Shown: positions 16,757 to 24,357, numbered from the stretch's first letter. The stretch: DNA of 64,000 bases from Dyella_D sp052115385 (GCF_052115385.1 NZ_JBFRGP010000003.1:310001-374000), one strand, 5' to 3'. Made by a program: numbers and translations. The notes: generated by a model from the letters alone, not told the origin.

Positions 16757-18149
16757 AGCCCGGCTGGACACCCTGTTGTTGCCCGGGCTGGCCCGACTGC
16801 TGCTTCTGCGCCGCGGCCTGCTCCCACTGCGCGCTGCTGCGCTCGACCGGCGTGTTCACCGCCTGCTGGGTCGGCACTTCGGCCACGCGCCGGAACGGCG
16901 AGGCTACTTCGCCCTGCACCGCGTAGGCACGGTGGCCGTCATCGCTGAGCACCACGTGGTCGATGCGCTCCAGTCCTGCCTGGCGCGCGGCCACCACCAG
17001 CGAGCCGGACAGGTTGTCGCTCTGCTGGTCGGACGTGCGCTGGCGCGAGACGTCCAGCGTATGCACCGCATCGCGCGCCTGCTGGAACAGGGCGTGGTCC
17101 GGATGGCCGGGCTGGTCCAGGCGGGAGCTTCCCTCCGGCTTGTCGTGGTGCCACTCGCTGGGGTGGGTCAGCGTGTGGATGGCGTGGGAGGCGCGGTCGC
17201 CGAAGGCTTCGAGTTTTTCCTCCACTTCGTGCACTACGTGGCTGACCGCGTTGCCGACGGCATGCGCGCCCTCGGCGACCTTCTCGCCCACCTCGTGCGC
17301 CACCGTCTCCACGCCGTGCACCACGGCGCGCGGCACTTCCCACGGCGCCGACAGCACGGTGCGGATATCGCGCACGTCCTCGCGGTAGCGGTCGATCATG
17401 CCCTTGTGCTGCTGATACAGGGCGGCATTCTCGGGGCTCACGATGGAGTGGCCGAGCAGTTTGTTGTCCGGCACGAAGTTGTCGATCGCGTGCGCGCTGA
17501 AGTCGGTGGCTTTCAGCGGATTGCGCGGGCTGAGCGGGCCGCTATCGTCGCGGTAGCCGGCCTTGCTCAGGGTGTCGATGTCCTGCGGCGCGGCGTAGAT
17601 GCGCACCTCGCCGAAATGCGGGCTGGCCGCGCTGACGATGTCGCCGGCGCGGATATGGTCGATCACCTGGTGGCCGCCCTCGGGCAGGCCGTAGAGCAGG
17701 CCTGCGGCGCCGTAGGCGTTGAAGGTCTCGCCCTTGAGGTCCAGCCGCGCAGCGGTCAGTTCGGCCAGGGTGCCGCCGAGCGAATGGCCGGTGACGGTGA
17801 CGTCGTAGGGCACGCCGAGCTGCTCGGATTGCTGGCGCGCCTTGTCCACCACGCGCTGGGTGAAGGCAGTGGCGTCCGGCGCCTGCGCATTGAGGCCGGT
17901 GAGCACCATGCCGGCGTCGGTGCCGCCGTCCTTCAGCAGCTCGCGGTCGAACTCCGAGCCGCGATGGGCGACCACGATTTCGCCGGTGTCCACACGCTGG
18001 TAGGCGGTGCCCTGGTAGCCAGTGCGCGGATCGTCGGTGTGGTCGAAGATGCGGTACTTGACGCCACCCAATTCGACGGTCTGGTTGGTGCTGCGGTCCT
18101 GGTAGGCGTCGCGCGCGAGCAGCGCGTAGTCGGTGGTATCGATGCTCAT
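16755..18149 (-). CDS. X-T4SS effector: class-3 lipase-like head with XVIPCD tail
   Basis: Predicted antibacterial toxin of 464 residues. The N-terminal alpha/beta-hydrolase (about 1-240) has the lipase elbow 'GHSLGGT' with Ser123; Asp170 and His220 or His234 are plausible triad partners, and 'VVAHRGSE' fits the oxyanion strand of class-3 lipases/phospholipases. Residues 271-326 form a His/Glu-rich amphipathic helical linker. Residues 343-464 are the XVIPCD: 'HPDHALFQQARDAVHTLD', 'RIDHVVLSDDG', 'AYAVQGE', 'QQAVNTPVERS', then a Gln-rich tail, nearly parallel to the other two effectors here. No signal peptide, as expected for a T4SS substrate. Its start overlaps the upstream putative immunity gene by ATGA, so translation is probably coupled. 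Confidence 0.9.
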   Translation of the reverse strand: MSIDTTDYALLARDAYQDRSTNQTVELGGVKYRIFDHTDDPRTGYQGTAYQRVDTGEIVVAHRGSEFDRELLKDGGTDAGMVLTGLNAQAPDATAFTQRVVDKARQQSEQLGVPYDVTVTGHSLGGTLAELTAARLDLKGETFNAYGAAGLLYGLPEGGHQVIDHIRAGDIVSAASPHFGEVRIYAAPQDIDTLSKAGYRDDSGPLSPRNPLKATDFSAHAIDNFVPDNKLLGHSIVSPENAALYQQHKGMIDRYREDVRDIRTVLSAPWEVPRAVVHGVETVAHEVGEKVAEGAHAVGNAVSHVVHEVEEKLEAFGDRASHAIHTLTHPSEWHHDKPEGSSRLDQPGHPDHALFQQARDAVHTLDVSRQRTSDQQSDNLSGSLVVAARQAGLERIDHVVLSDDGHRAYAVQGEVASPFRRVAEVPTQQAVNTPVERSSAQWEQAAAQKQQSGQPGQQQGVQPG

Positions 18150-18784
18150 GGGCCGGTCTCCCTGGCCGTCAGCGTCATCGAGAAGATGTCGGTGCGGGTG
18201 GTCGGCTTGAACAGCGCGCGGTTCGGCGTGCCGAAGGCGGTGCGCTCGTCGCTGCTGTTGAAGTATTCGCTGCGCACGAAATAAGTGGGCACCGGCTTCT
18301 GCGCCAGCAGCTCGCGCGAGTCCATCGCCGGCGAGAATTCCACGCCCTTGATCTTCAGCGTGGCCCAGGCGGTGTTCACCGCCCAGTGGCAGACGCCCAT
18401 GCCGTAGTAGTCCTCGTCCTGCAGCAGGTCGACGAACAGGGTGCCCTTGTACTCATGGTCGTTGATGCGCACGAACTCGATGGGGACGTTGCGCTCCGGC
18501 GTCAGCGTGGCGCCGCTGCCCGGCGTGGCCGGCACGCAGCGCTCGTTCTGCACCTTGTAGTGGACGGTGCCGGTGATGGAGTCGAACGGTCCCGGCGCGC
18601 CGTCGATGCTGAGCGTCAGCTCGTAGCGCTGCTGTGGACGCGGGTTCTGCTTGATGTCTGGTGTCTTCATGGGAGAACCGAAAGCGGGGGTGGATGCGAG
18701 CGCCAGCAGCAGGGCGAACGCCTGCGCCGGCCCGCCGGCGGCGCTGGCCGCCCGGCGTGGTCGCGGATGCACGGTGGCGCCCAT
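18146..18784 (-). CDS. Exported protein, putative immunity factor for the lipase effector (second of two)
   Basis: 212 residues with an N-terminal export signal (hydrophobic 'AFALLLALASTPAFG', about 23-37), so periplasmic; there is no lipobox Cys. The rest is a beta-rich soluble region with two cysteines ('NERCVPATPG' and 'MGVCHWAVN') that could form a disulphide. No family was recognised. It is tightly coupled on both sides: its ATG is 2 bp after the upstream gene's stop, and its stop overlaps the effector start (ATGA). This position is where X-T4SS immunity proteins are normally found. A longer in-frame extension upstream is Arg-rich and antisense-like, so the ATG at 18784 was chosen. Confidence 0.7.
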   Translation of the reverse strand: MGATVHPRPRRAASAAGGPAQAFALLLALASTPAFGSPMKTPDIKQNPRPQQRYELTLSIDGAPGPFDSITGTVHYKVQNERCVPATPGSGATLTPERNVPIEFVRINDHEYKGTLFVDLLQDEDYYGMGVCHWAVNTAWATLKIKGVEFSPAMDSRELLAQKPVPTYFVRSEYFNSSDERTAFGTPNRALFKPTTRTDIFSMTLTARETGP

Positions 18785-18786
18785 GC

Positions 18787-19413
18787 TCAGTGCAGGGTGA
18801 CCGTGAACGTAAGATGCTTGTCCGGATCGGCCAGGCGGAAATATTCGCCGCTGATGGCCAGGCCGTTCTTGCCGGCGAGACGGAACGCGTCCTCGCCCTT
18901 GTCGACCCAGGCCGAGGTGGCGTCGGCGGCGCCGGGCATCGGCACTTCGCGGTTGCCGGTGACGCTGCCGGTGGCGACGTCCAGCTCGATCACCCGCAAC
19001 GAGGTCTGCGCCAGCGACTGCGCGGCCTGGGTGTCGGCCTGCAGCAGCACGTAGACGGTGCCGCCCTTGTGCAGGCAATGCGTGGCGCGGCCCTGGTAGG
19101 TATGCGCCGGCAGCTCCAGCGGCCGCGTCCACAGCACGCGGTTGGCGTCGGTGTCCTCGACGTAGACGAACGGCTTCTGGTTCATGCCGTCGGCGTCGGC
19201 GACGGCGCCGACCACGCATTGCTTGTTGTCGCCGGCAGGTTCCGCCGCATACGAGGAAAAGCCCTGCGGCACGCTGGCGGTGGTGGCCGGCGCGGCGGAC
19301 GGCGCCGGTTTCGGCGGCGTGTCCTTCGCATCCGTGCCAGCGGCTGTCGCGCCCTGGGTGAGCAGGAGCAGCATCAGCGAAAGAGTGAAACCCATCCTGG
19401 TTCTGATCGACAT
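18787..19413 (-). CDS. Exported protein, putative immunity factor for the lipase effector (first of two)
   Basis: 208 residues with a cleavable signal peptide ('LSLMLLLLTQGATAA', about 10-24), followed by a Pro/Ala-rich linker and a soluble domain with two cysteines ('KQCVVGAVADADG', 'ATHCLHKGG'). No lipobox. The fold is probably beta-rich; no family was recognised. It is the first of two consecutive exported proteins ahead of the lipase effector, and the stop and next start are nearly touching. It could be immunity, a co-immunity subunit, or protection against an effector encoded elsewhere. It follows a 13-bp hairpin that separates it from the NlpC/P60 effector gene. Confidence 0.7.
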   Translation of the reverse strand: MSIRTRMGFTLSLMLLLLTQGATAAGTDAKDTPPKPAPSAAPATTASVPQGFSSYAAEPAGDNKQCVVGAVADADGMNQKPFVYVEDTDANRVLWTRPLELPAHTYQGRATHCLHKGGTVYVLLQADTQAAQSLAQTSLRVIELDVATGSVTGNREVPMPGAADATSAWVDKGEDAFRLAGKNGLAISGEYFRLADPDKHLTFTVTLH

Positions 19414-19434
19414 GGCCTGTCTCTGCGGAAGGAG

Positions 19435-19465
19435 CCGGGCCTGTCCGTGTTGCGGACAGGCCCGG
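19435..19465 (-). terminator. Strong hairpin after the NlpC/P60 effector gene
   Basis: A 13-bp perfect stem (CCGGGCCTGTCCG and its complement) with a 5-nt loop begins 10 bases after the effector stop and ends 21 bases before the next ATG. No T-run follows, so it may attenuate or stabilise the RNA between modules rather than stop all transcription. Confidence 0.55.
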
Positions 19466-19475
19466 GCGTTGCCGG

Positions 19476-20879
19476 TTAGTGGGAAACGCTGGGACCCGTG
19501 TGCGCGGGCGCCGGTTGCTGCTGCTTCTGCTGCTGCGAGTTTTGCGTCTGCGTGCTGGCGGCCTGTTCCAGTGCCGTGGTGCTCTTTTCCAGCGGGGTGT
19601 TGACGGCCTGGGCGGTGTTCACCTCGGCCACGCGCTTGAACGGCGAGTTGAGGTCACCTTGCACCGCATAGGTGTGCCTGGCGTCGTCGCTGAGCACGGC
19701 GTGGTCGATGCGCTGCAGGCCTTCCTCGCGTGCGCGGACCGCCAGCGAACCGGCCAGCTGGCCGCTCTGGTGGTTCGGTTCGCGCTGGTGGGTGGCGTCG
19801 AGGCGGTGCACGGCGTCGAGAGCCTGCTTGTACAGGCCGTTCTCCGGATGGGCGGGATTGTCCAGGCGCATGGGCGCCTTGGCCTGGTCCGGAGCATGCG
19901 CGGCGTGCTTGCCCTGCTCGAGCTGGTGGCGCACGGCGTCCATGGTCTTGGGGCCGGCGACGCCGTCGGGTTCGAGCTTGTGCTCGCGCTGGAACTTGCG
20001 CAGCGCGTCGTCGGTGAGGCCGCCGAACTTGCCGTCGGGCTGCAGCGGGGCTTCGCGCGTCGGATAACCGAGCCTGGCCAGTTCCTGCTGCAGGCTCATG
20101 ACGTCGCCGCCGCGCGCGCCCTTGTGCAGGTAGTTCTCCTGTGCGTGCTTGTGCTCGGCCGGATCCGCATGCGCCGGCTTCGCGGCCGTGGCGGCGGGCT
20201 GGTGCGGTGCTGCGGTGTGGCCCGGCGCCGCGGCGGTATGTCCGACCGGATGATGCCGCTTGACCATGGGGCCGTTCGGCGCCTCCGGGATGACCACCTT
20301 GTCGTGCCCATGCAGCGGCTGATGCACCTGGAACTCCGGCTTGGGACGCATCGCCCCGACGATCTTGAAATCGCCCTCGTTCCAGTAGCCGAGCTTGCTG
20401 TCGATGGGCCCCATCGCCTTGCTCAGCGCCGGGCCGGTGCTGACCTGGGAACCGTAGAACTCGATATTGCCCTTGTCGTCGTAGCTCTTGAAGATCGCCA
20501 CGTGCCGCCCGTGCTTGCTGTCGAACATCAGCAGGTCGCCCGGCTGCAGCGAGCCTGGCGTCTTGCGTGCGTCCTCGGCGGGCACGATGTCGAAGTGCTG
20601 CTTGGCGTAGCCGGTGAACTTGCCGCTGTCGTAGAGCTTGGACGTGGCGAACGGTTCGTTGCCGACGTCGTAGCCGGCGTTCTTCATGCCGCGCCAGACC
20701 AGCGAGGAACAGTCGACGCCGTAGTAGCCGTCGTGGTCCAGGTCCTGCTCGGTGCGGCTCGAATCCGAGCGGTGGTTGGGGGAGCCGTTCTTCAGGCTCA
20801 TATCGCCGCGGCCGTACTCGTAGTTACGGCCTTCCAGCGCAAAATGACGGTAAGCCTCGTCCAGGATTTCGCGACCCAT
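19476..20879 (-). CDS. X-T4SS effector: NlpC/P60-like peptidase head, peptidoglycan-binding domain, XVIPCD tail
   Basis: Predicted peptidoglycan endopeptidase/amidase toxin, 467 residues. Residues 1-180 look like an NlpC/P60 cysteine peptidase: 'GYYGVDCSSLVWRGM' gives the catalytic Cys57, 'LQPGDLLMFDSKHGRHVAIF' gives His126. A His/Pro/Ala-rich linker (about 181-250) leads to a PG_binding_1 domain (255-320; 'LHKGARGGDVMSLQQELARL', 'DGKFGGLTDDAL'). The XVIPCD (338-467) has 'HPENGLYKQALDAVHRLD', 'IDHAVLSDDA', 'YAVQGDL', 'AQAVNTPLEKS' and a Gln-rich end. No signal peptide. GGAGG ribosome site close to the ATG. Preceded by a lipoprotein gene that is the likely immunity factor. Confidence 0.92.
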   Translation of the reverse strand: MGREILDEAYRHFALEGRNYEYGRGDMSLKNGSPNHRSDSSRTEQDLDHDGYYGVDCSSLVWRGMKNAGYDVGNEPFATSKLYDSGKFTGYAKQHFDIVPAEDARKTPGSLQPGDLLMFDSKHGRHVAIFKSYDDKGNIEFYGSQVSTGPALSKAMGPIDSKLGYWNEGDFKIVGAMRPKPEFQVHQPLHGHDKVVIPEAPNGPMVKRHHPVGHTAAAPGHTAAPHQPAATAAKPAHADPAEHKHAQENYLHKGARGGDVMSLQQELARLGYPTREAPLQPDGKFGGLTDDALRKFQREHKLEPDGVAGPKTMDAVRHQLEQGKHAAHAPDQAKAPMRLDNPAHPENGLYKQALDAVHRLDATHQREPNHQSGQLAGSLAVRAREEGLQRIDHAVLSDDARHTYAVQGDLNSPFKRVAEVNTAQAVNTPLEKSTTALEQAASTQTQNSQQQKQQQPAPAHTGPSVSH

Positions 20880-20911
20880 ACATCCTCCGGGTGATCAGAA
20901 AGAAAGGCTGC

Positions 20912-21613
20912 TTACAGTCCCATCGAGAACTCTGCGTACTCCGATGCGCTCACCCAGCCGGCGGCGCAGTCGACATATTGCCCATGCTCCAGCCTGCACT
21001 TGCCTTGCGGCGCAGGCTTGATCCATTCCACTTTCGGCGCGCCGGCATCGCCGCACAGCTCGCTGTGCTTGCAGGTCGCGACGGATTCCGCCGGGATCGC
21101 CACCACGTAATGCCATTGCGGCTGCCCCGCCTGCTTGTGCGCATTGGCCATGACGCAGACGAGCTGCAGGTCATGCAACCTGGCCACTTGCGCGGACGGG
21201 AAGGGCGGGAACGCGGTCGACAGCACCGCGGATGGCTGGTCGTTGGCCTGGATCTGCCCGTAGATGCCGTCGGCGCTGCAGCCTTCCGTGTTCACCACGA
21301 TCTGGTATTCGCCCGCCGTGCATTCCGGCGCCCAGTCTTTCTTTTTCTGGGTGCAGGCAACGCCTGGCAGGTTGGCGACGGGTGGCGGCAGCGGCCCATC
21401 CATGGGCATGTCCTTGGGCACCGCTGCATCGGCCGTGGTGGCGCTGGTGGCCGGGACGGATGCGTGCGGTGCCTGCGTGGCGGCGGCCGAAGCAGCGCGC
21501 GTCGGCGCGGCTTCGCCGGAAGGAACCGGTAGCTGGCCCTCGCTCGCCGGATTGCCGCAGGCTGCCAGCAGCAGGCAGGGCAGGAGGCTGAGGATGGGTC
21601 GGCTGACGGTCAT
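20912..21613 (-). CDS. Lipoprotein, putative immunity protein for the NlpC/P60 effector
   Basis: 233 residues from the ATG at 21613 (AGGAAG ribosome site; a longer frame upstream is not needed). The lipoprotein signal 'LSLLPCLLLAACG' has a lipobox LAAC, so it is anchored in the envelope with its body in the periplasm, the usual form of X-T4SS immunity proteins. A low-complexity Ala/Ser/Thr/Pro tether of about 60 residues follows, then a soluble domain with several cysteines ('GVACTQKK', 'PECTAGEY', 'TEGCSAD', 'LVCVMANA', 'TCKHSELCG', 'KCRLEHG'), probably disulphide-stabilised. No family was recognised. It lies 32 bp upstream of the effector. Confidence 0.78.
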   Translation of the reverse strand: MTVSRPILSLLPCLLLAACGNPASEGQLPVPSGEAAPTRAASAAATQAPHASVPATSATTADAAVPKDMPMDGPLPPPVANLPGVACTQKKKDWAPECTAGEYQIVVNTEGCSADGIYGQIQANDQPSAVLSTAFPPFPSAQVARLHDLQLVCVMANAHKQAGQPQWHYVVAIPAESVATCKHSELCGDAGAPKVEWIKPAPQGKCRLEHGQYVDCAAGWVSASEYAEFSMGL

Positions 21614-21661
21614 GATGATGCTTCCTTCCGGATCGGGCTTGCGGTGGTGCGGAGCGGGAAC

Positions 21662-21685
21662 GGCCATCTCCGTGGAGAGATGGCC
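21662..21685. repeat. Hairpin in the spacer between two effector modules
   Basis: A 9-bp perfect stem (GGCCATCTC / GAGATGGCC) with a 6-nt loop, about 50 bp upstream of the lipoprotein start at 21613. Could form an RNA hairpin in the leader of the second module. Confidence 0.4.
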
Positions 21686-21747
21686 TGCCGCAGGGCATCG
21701 GAGTTCGATAGGTTGTTCAGGGACTTTCGCAGTCGGTTTGACTCGGT

Positions 21748-21777
21748 CGCGGCCGGCGTCTCGATAGGCCGGCCGCG
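21748..21777 (-). terminator. Hairpin after the lysozyme-like effector gene
   Basis: A 10-bp perfect GC-rich stem (CGCGGCCGGC and its complement) with a 10-nt loop, starting 8 bases after the effector stop. No T-run. It resembles in place and form the hairpins after the other two effectors. Confidence 0.5.
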
Positions 21778-21785
21778 AGGAGCGA

Positions 21786-23096
21786 TTACCTTTGCGGCGA
21801 AGTCGCCTGGGCCTGCTGAGCCTCGTGCGCCTGCTGCGGGTTGCTGGTTTGTTGCGGGCTGGTCTGCTGCTGCCCGGTGTGCGCTTGGCCGGTGTGCGCC
21901 TGGCCGAGCTGCTGCATGTCGCGGCTGCTCTGCTCCAGCGACGTATTCACCGCCTGCTGCGTCGGTACCTCGGCCATGCGCTTGTGCGGCGAGTTCATAT
22001 CGCCCTGCACCGCATAGACGCGGCTGCCGTCCTCGCTCATCACCACGTGGTCGATGCGGGTGAGGCCGGCGCGCTGTGCGGCGACGGCCAGGGAGCCGGC
22101 CACGTTCTGGCTGACCTGGTCGGGCGCACGCTGGCGGTCGGCGTCGATCTTGTGCACGCCGTCCAGCGCCTGCTTGAACACGCCGTGCGCGGGATGCGCC
22201 GTGTCGCCGAGCTGCTTGTGGCCGTGCTCGGCGTGCAGCTTCAACTCGCGGTCGAGCGCGGCCTGTGTCCGCGGACCGTACTGGCCGTCGGACTTCAGGC
22301 CGTGATCGTGCTGGAAGGCCTTGAGCTTTGCCTCCGTCTGCGGGCCGAACTGCTTGTCGGCGCGCAGGTCGTAGCCGAGCCGGTTGAGTTCTTCCTGCAG
22401 CTTGCCGACCTCGGCACCATGCGCGCCCTGCTTGAGCACGCCCGGCGCGCTGTCGCGGGCCGGCTCTGGCGCGTGCTGGCCCGGCGCGCGCTTCATCAGC
22501 TGGTCCAGGCCATCGCGGTTGCGCGTGATGTCGTGCAGGTAGTCGTAGTTGCTGGTGCCGTTGCTGTCGCGCATCACGCGGCCGCCGGTGGCGGCGGCCA
22601 CAGCGCCGCCGTAGCCGGCGATATGGCGGGCCTTGAGGAAGCCGGCGATCTTCTCGGGCTTGTCGTCCTCGTGCAGCACGCCGTTCTTCACGGCCTGCTT
22701 GTAGGCGTGGTCGCTGTTGATGCGGAAGGCGTTGTCCTGCAACTCGGCGGAGCCCTTGTACTTGTCCAGGCTCAGGCCGTTCTTCCAGTTGGAAGGGTCG
22801 TTGAGGAATTCGGTCATGCCGCCCTTGGACGCCCATGCCCATTCGCTGCGGCTGCCCTTCATGGCCTCCTGCAGTTTTTCCTTGTCGATGTAGCCGGCGT
22901 CGGCGAGCCAGCCGGCGCCGGCCTGGTAGCGGCCGACATAGCCCTGCTTGTTGGTCACGGTGAGGTTGCCGCCGCTGCTTTCCGTCATGACGACGGAAGC
23001 GACCAGTCGACGGGTCATCGCGTCGTCCAGACCGGCGATGTTGCCCTGGTGGTATGCCTGCGCAGTGGCCACTGCGTGCTCTCGTCTATCAGCCAT
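21786..23096 (-). CDS. X-T4SS effector: lysozyme-like head, peptidoglycan-binding domain, XVIPCD tail
   Basis: Predicted glycan-strand-cleaving toxin of 436 residues. Residues 1-205 carry a lysozyme-like pattern: 'VVMTESSGGN' with candidate catalytic Glu39, 'GYVGRYQAGAGWLADAGYI', and 'IAGFLKARHIAGYGGAVAA'. A PG_binding_1 domain spans about 221-283 ('LKQGAHGAEVGKLQEELNRL'). The XVIPCD (298-436) has 'HPAHGVFKQALDGVHKID', 'RIDHVVMSEDGS', 'YAVQGDMNSP', 'QQAVNTSLEQS', then a Gln/Thr/His-rich tail with a short tandem repeat (GQAHT). No signal peptide. Equivalent in role to X. citri XAC2609 by architecture (family knowledge, not tested). Good AGGAG ribosome site. It is separated from its putative immunity gene by the 286-bp structured element. 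Confidence 0.91.
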   Translation of the reverse strand: MADRREHAVATAQAYHQGNIAGLDDAMTRRLVASVVMTESSGGNLTVTNKQGYVGRYQAGAGWLADAGYIDKEKLQEAMKGSRSEWAWASKGGMTEFLNDPSNWKNGLSLDKYKGSAELQDNAFRINSDHAYKQAVKNGVLHEDDKPEKIAGFLKARHIAGYGGAVAAATGGRVMRDSNGTSNYDYLHDITRNRDGLDQLMKRAPGQHAPEPARDSAPGVLKQGAHGAEVGKLQEELNRLGYDLRADKQFGPQTEAKLKAFQHDHGLKSDGQYGPRTQAALDRELKLHAEHGHKQLGDTAHPAHGVFKQALDGVHKIDADRQRAPDQVSQNVAGSLAVAAQRAGLTRIDHVVMSEDGSRVYAVQGDMNSPHKRMAEVPTQQAVNTSLEQSSRDMQQLGQAHTGQAHTGQQQTSPQQTSNPQQAHEAQQAQATSPQR

Positions 23097-23145
23097 TGCT
23101 TACTCCTTAGTGGATGACGATGCTGGTTGAGTTGTGGAGGAGGTT

Positions 23146-23431
23146 GGGAGCCTCTGATCTATTCCTACGTGCCCGGCATGACGCTCAGAAGGTCCGCAGG
23201 CGCTGCCGCACGGCGCCGGGAAGACTGGCTGTCTTGCCAAGTCGTGCGGCAGCGCCTGCGGACCTTCTGAGCGTCACCCCTACATTTAAATTCAGTTTGT
23301 TGGGGCCGCACTGTATGCGCGCCTCGCTGCGCTCCGGTGTCTCGACAGGCCAGTCTGCCTTCACCACCGGAGCGCAGCGAGGCGCGCATACAGTGCGGTG
23401 ACGGGTACGTAGGAATAGATCAGAGGCTCCC
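23146..23431. repeat. Nested cloverleaf-like inverted-repeat element
   Basis: 286 bp that pair with themselves almost end to end. Outer arms 23146-23175 and 23402-23431 match at 29 of 30 positions. Inside, hairpin A (23179-23212 with 23243-23276) is a perfect 34-bp stem with a 30-nt loop. Hairpin B (23277-23284 with 23298-23305) is a 7-of-8 stem with an AT-rich 13-nt loop. Hairpin C (23306-23339 with 23365-23398) is another perfect 34-bp stem with a 25-nt loop. Only 3 unpaired bases lie between the outer stem and A, and 3 between C and the outer stem; A, B and C abut. The loops of A and C share an 8-nt complementary segment (23222-23229 with 23349-23356). The right arm overlaps the last codons and stop of the immunity gene. 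This element fills most of the roughly 320-bp gap before the effector; no ORF in it is credible. Confidence 0.93.
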
Positions 23432-24184
23432 GGTCTCCTTACAGCGCATGGCCTCCATCCGCTGCGCCGGTTTGCTCCGATAGAACACGAACGTGGTGCT
23501 GCCCGGCCCCTGGTTGCCGCCGTCCTCGTCGATATAAGCCTCGGCGAAGACGGGCGCCGCACCGGCCCCGAGCGTGATCTGGTAGAAGGCGTTCTTCTGC
23601 GTGTTGGCGGCGGTGGTGCCGAAATCCAGCGCGCACGAGCCGCCGATGGGCTTGATCGCGGCGTCGCCGCTCAACTGATGCTGCAGGATCTCCTGCAGGT
23701 TCTCGCTGGGATAGAACTTCACCAGCGCGACCGATTGCACTGCCGTGGCGTCGCCGTTGAGGGTGACGCCGACGTTGCCTTCGTTGTCCTGTTTCGTGCC
23801 GGCTTCCTCGCCGGTCTTGCCGTCCGGCACGTCGACCATGCCGAAGCCGGCCAGCAGCAGGTTGCCGCTGCGGTAGTGCGACATATCCGGGCCGGTGGCG
23901 TCGGCATTGTCGAGCGGCTTGGCGTCGCGCCAATGGACGCCCGCCACGGCGTCGAACGCCGGCCAGGACGAAGCGTGGGCTGCGGCGAACACGCCGAGCA
24001 GGTTCTGCAGGGGAGACATGGCACTCTTTCCTTGAGTTTCGGCGGTGGCATGCGCCGCAGGCGCGGAGACCGCCGCTGCCGGAGCCTTCGCCGAAGACGT
24101 TGCGGAAGGATCGGTGGATTGCGCTGAGCCGCACGCGCTGAGCGAAGCCAGCAGCGCGACGAGAAGTAGCTTCCTTGGGCTCAT
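23420..24184 (-). CDS. Lipoprotein, putative immunity protein for the lysozyme-like effector
   Basis: 254 residues. A lipoprotein signal with lipobox 'LSAC' (Cys18) is followed by an Ala/Ser/Thr-rich tether (about 20-53) and a soluble periplasmic domain (about 55-254) with two cysteines ('GGSCALDFG' and 'AMRCKETGSL'). The acidic stretch 'AYIDEDGGNQGPGS' might bind a metal; this is speculative. No family was recognised with confidence. By position it corresponds to inhibitors such as X. citri XAC2610 that block a co-encoded peptidoglycan hydrolase. Its final codons (Gly-Ser-Leu) and stop lie inside the right arm of the structured element, so the present C-terminus may have been created by insertion of that element. 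Confidence 0.78.
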   Translation of the reverse strand: MSPRKLLLVALLASLSACGSAQSTDPSATSSAKAPAAAVSAPAAHATAETQGKSAMSPLQNLLGVFAAAHASSWPAFDAVAGVHWRDAKPLDNADATGPDMSHYRSGNLLLAGFGMVDVPDGKTGEEAGTKQDNEGNVGVTLNGDATAVQSVALVKFYPSENLQEILQHQLSGDAAIKPIGGSCALDFGTTAANTQKNAFYQITLGAGAAPVFAEAYIDEDGGNQGPGSTTFVFYRSKPAQRMEAMRCKETGSL

Positions 24185-24313
24185 GGAACGTTGGGTCCTT
24201 TCGATCTACCGCCGCCGAGTGTCACTTGCTCCGATGGCGCAAGGCAAGTGCAAGCTATGTGCGGAACTGCCTGATTTCTGTATCGCGTTGCGGGCTTCTT
24301 CGCTGCGCTCGCC

Positions 24314-24345
24314 ATTCCACCCACCTTGAGAGCGGTGGGCGGAAT
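24314..24345 (-). terminator. Hairpin after the 24358 gene
   Basis: A 12-bp stem (11 Watson-Crick pairs plus a G-U when read as minus-strand RNA) with an 8-nt loop, starting 12 bases after the stop of the gene at 24358-24696. No T-run. It may separate the virB part of the locus from the effector part. Confidence 0.5.
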
Positions 24346-24357
24346 CATGCGTATCGC

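Noticed and set aside
23114..23401. Short ORFs (95 and 74 codons) within the structured repeat
   Set aside because: They arise from reading through the inverted repeats in both directions; the repeated peptide motifs are a by-product of the palindromes.
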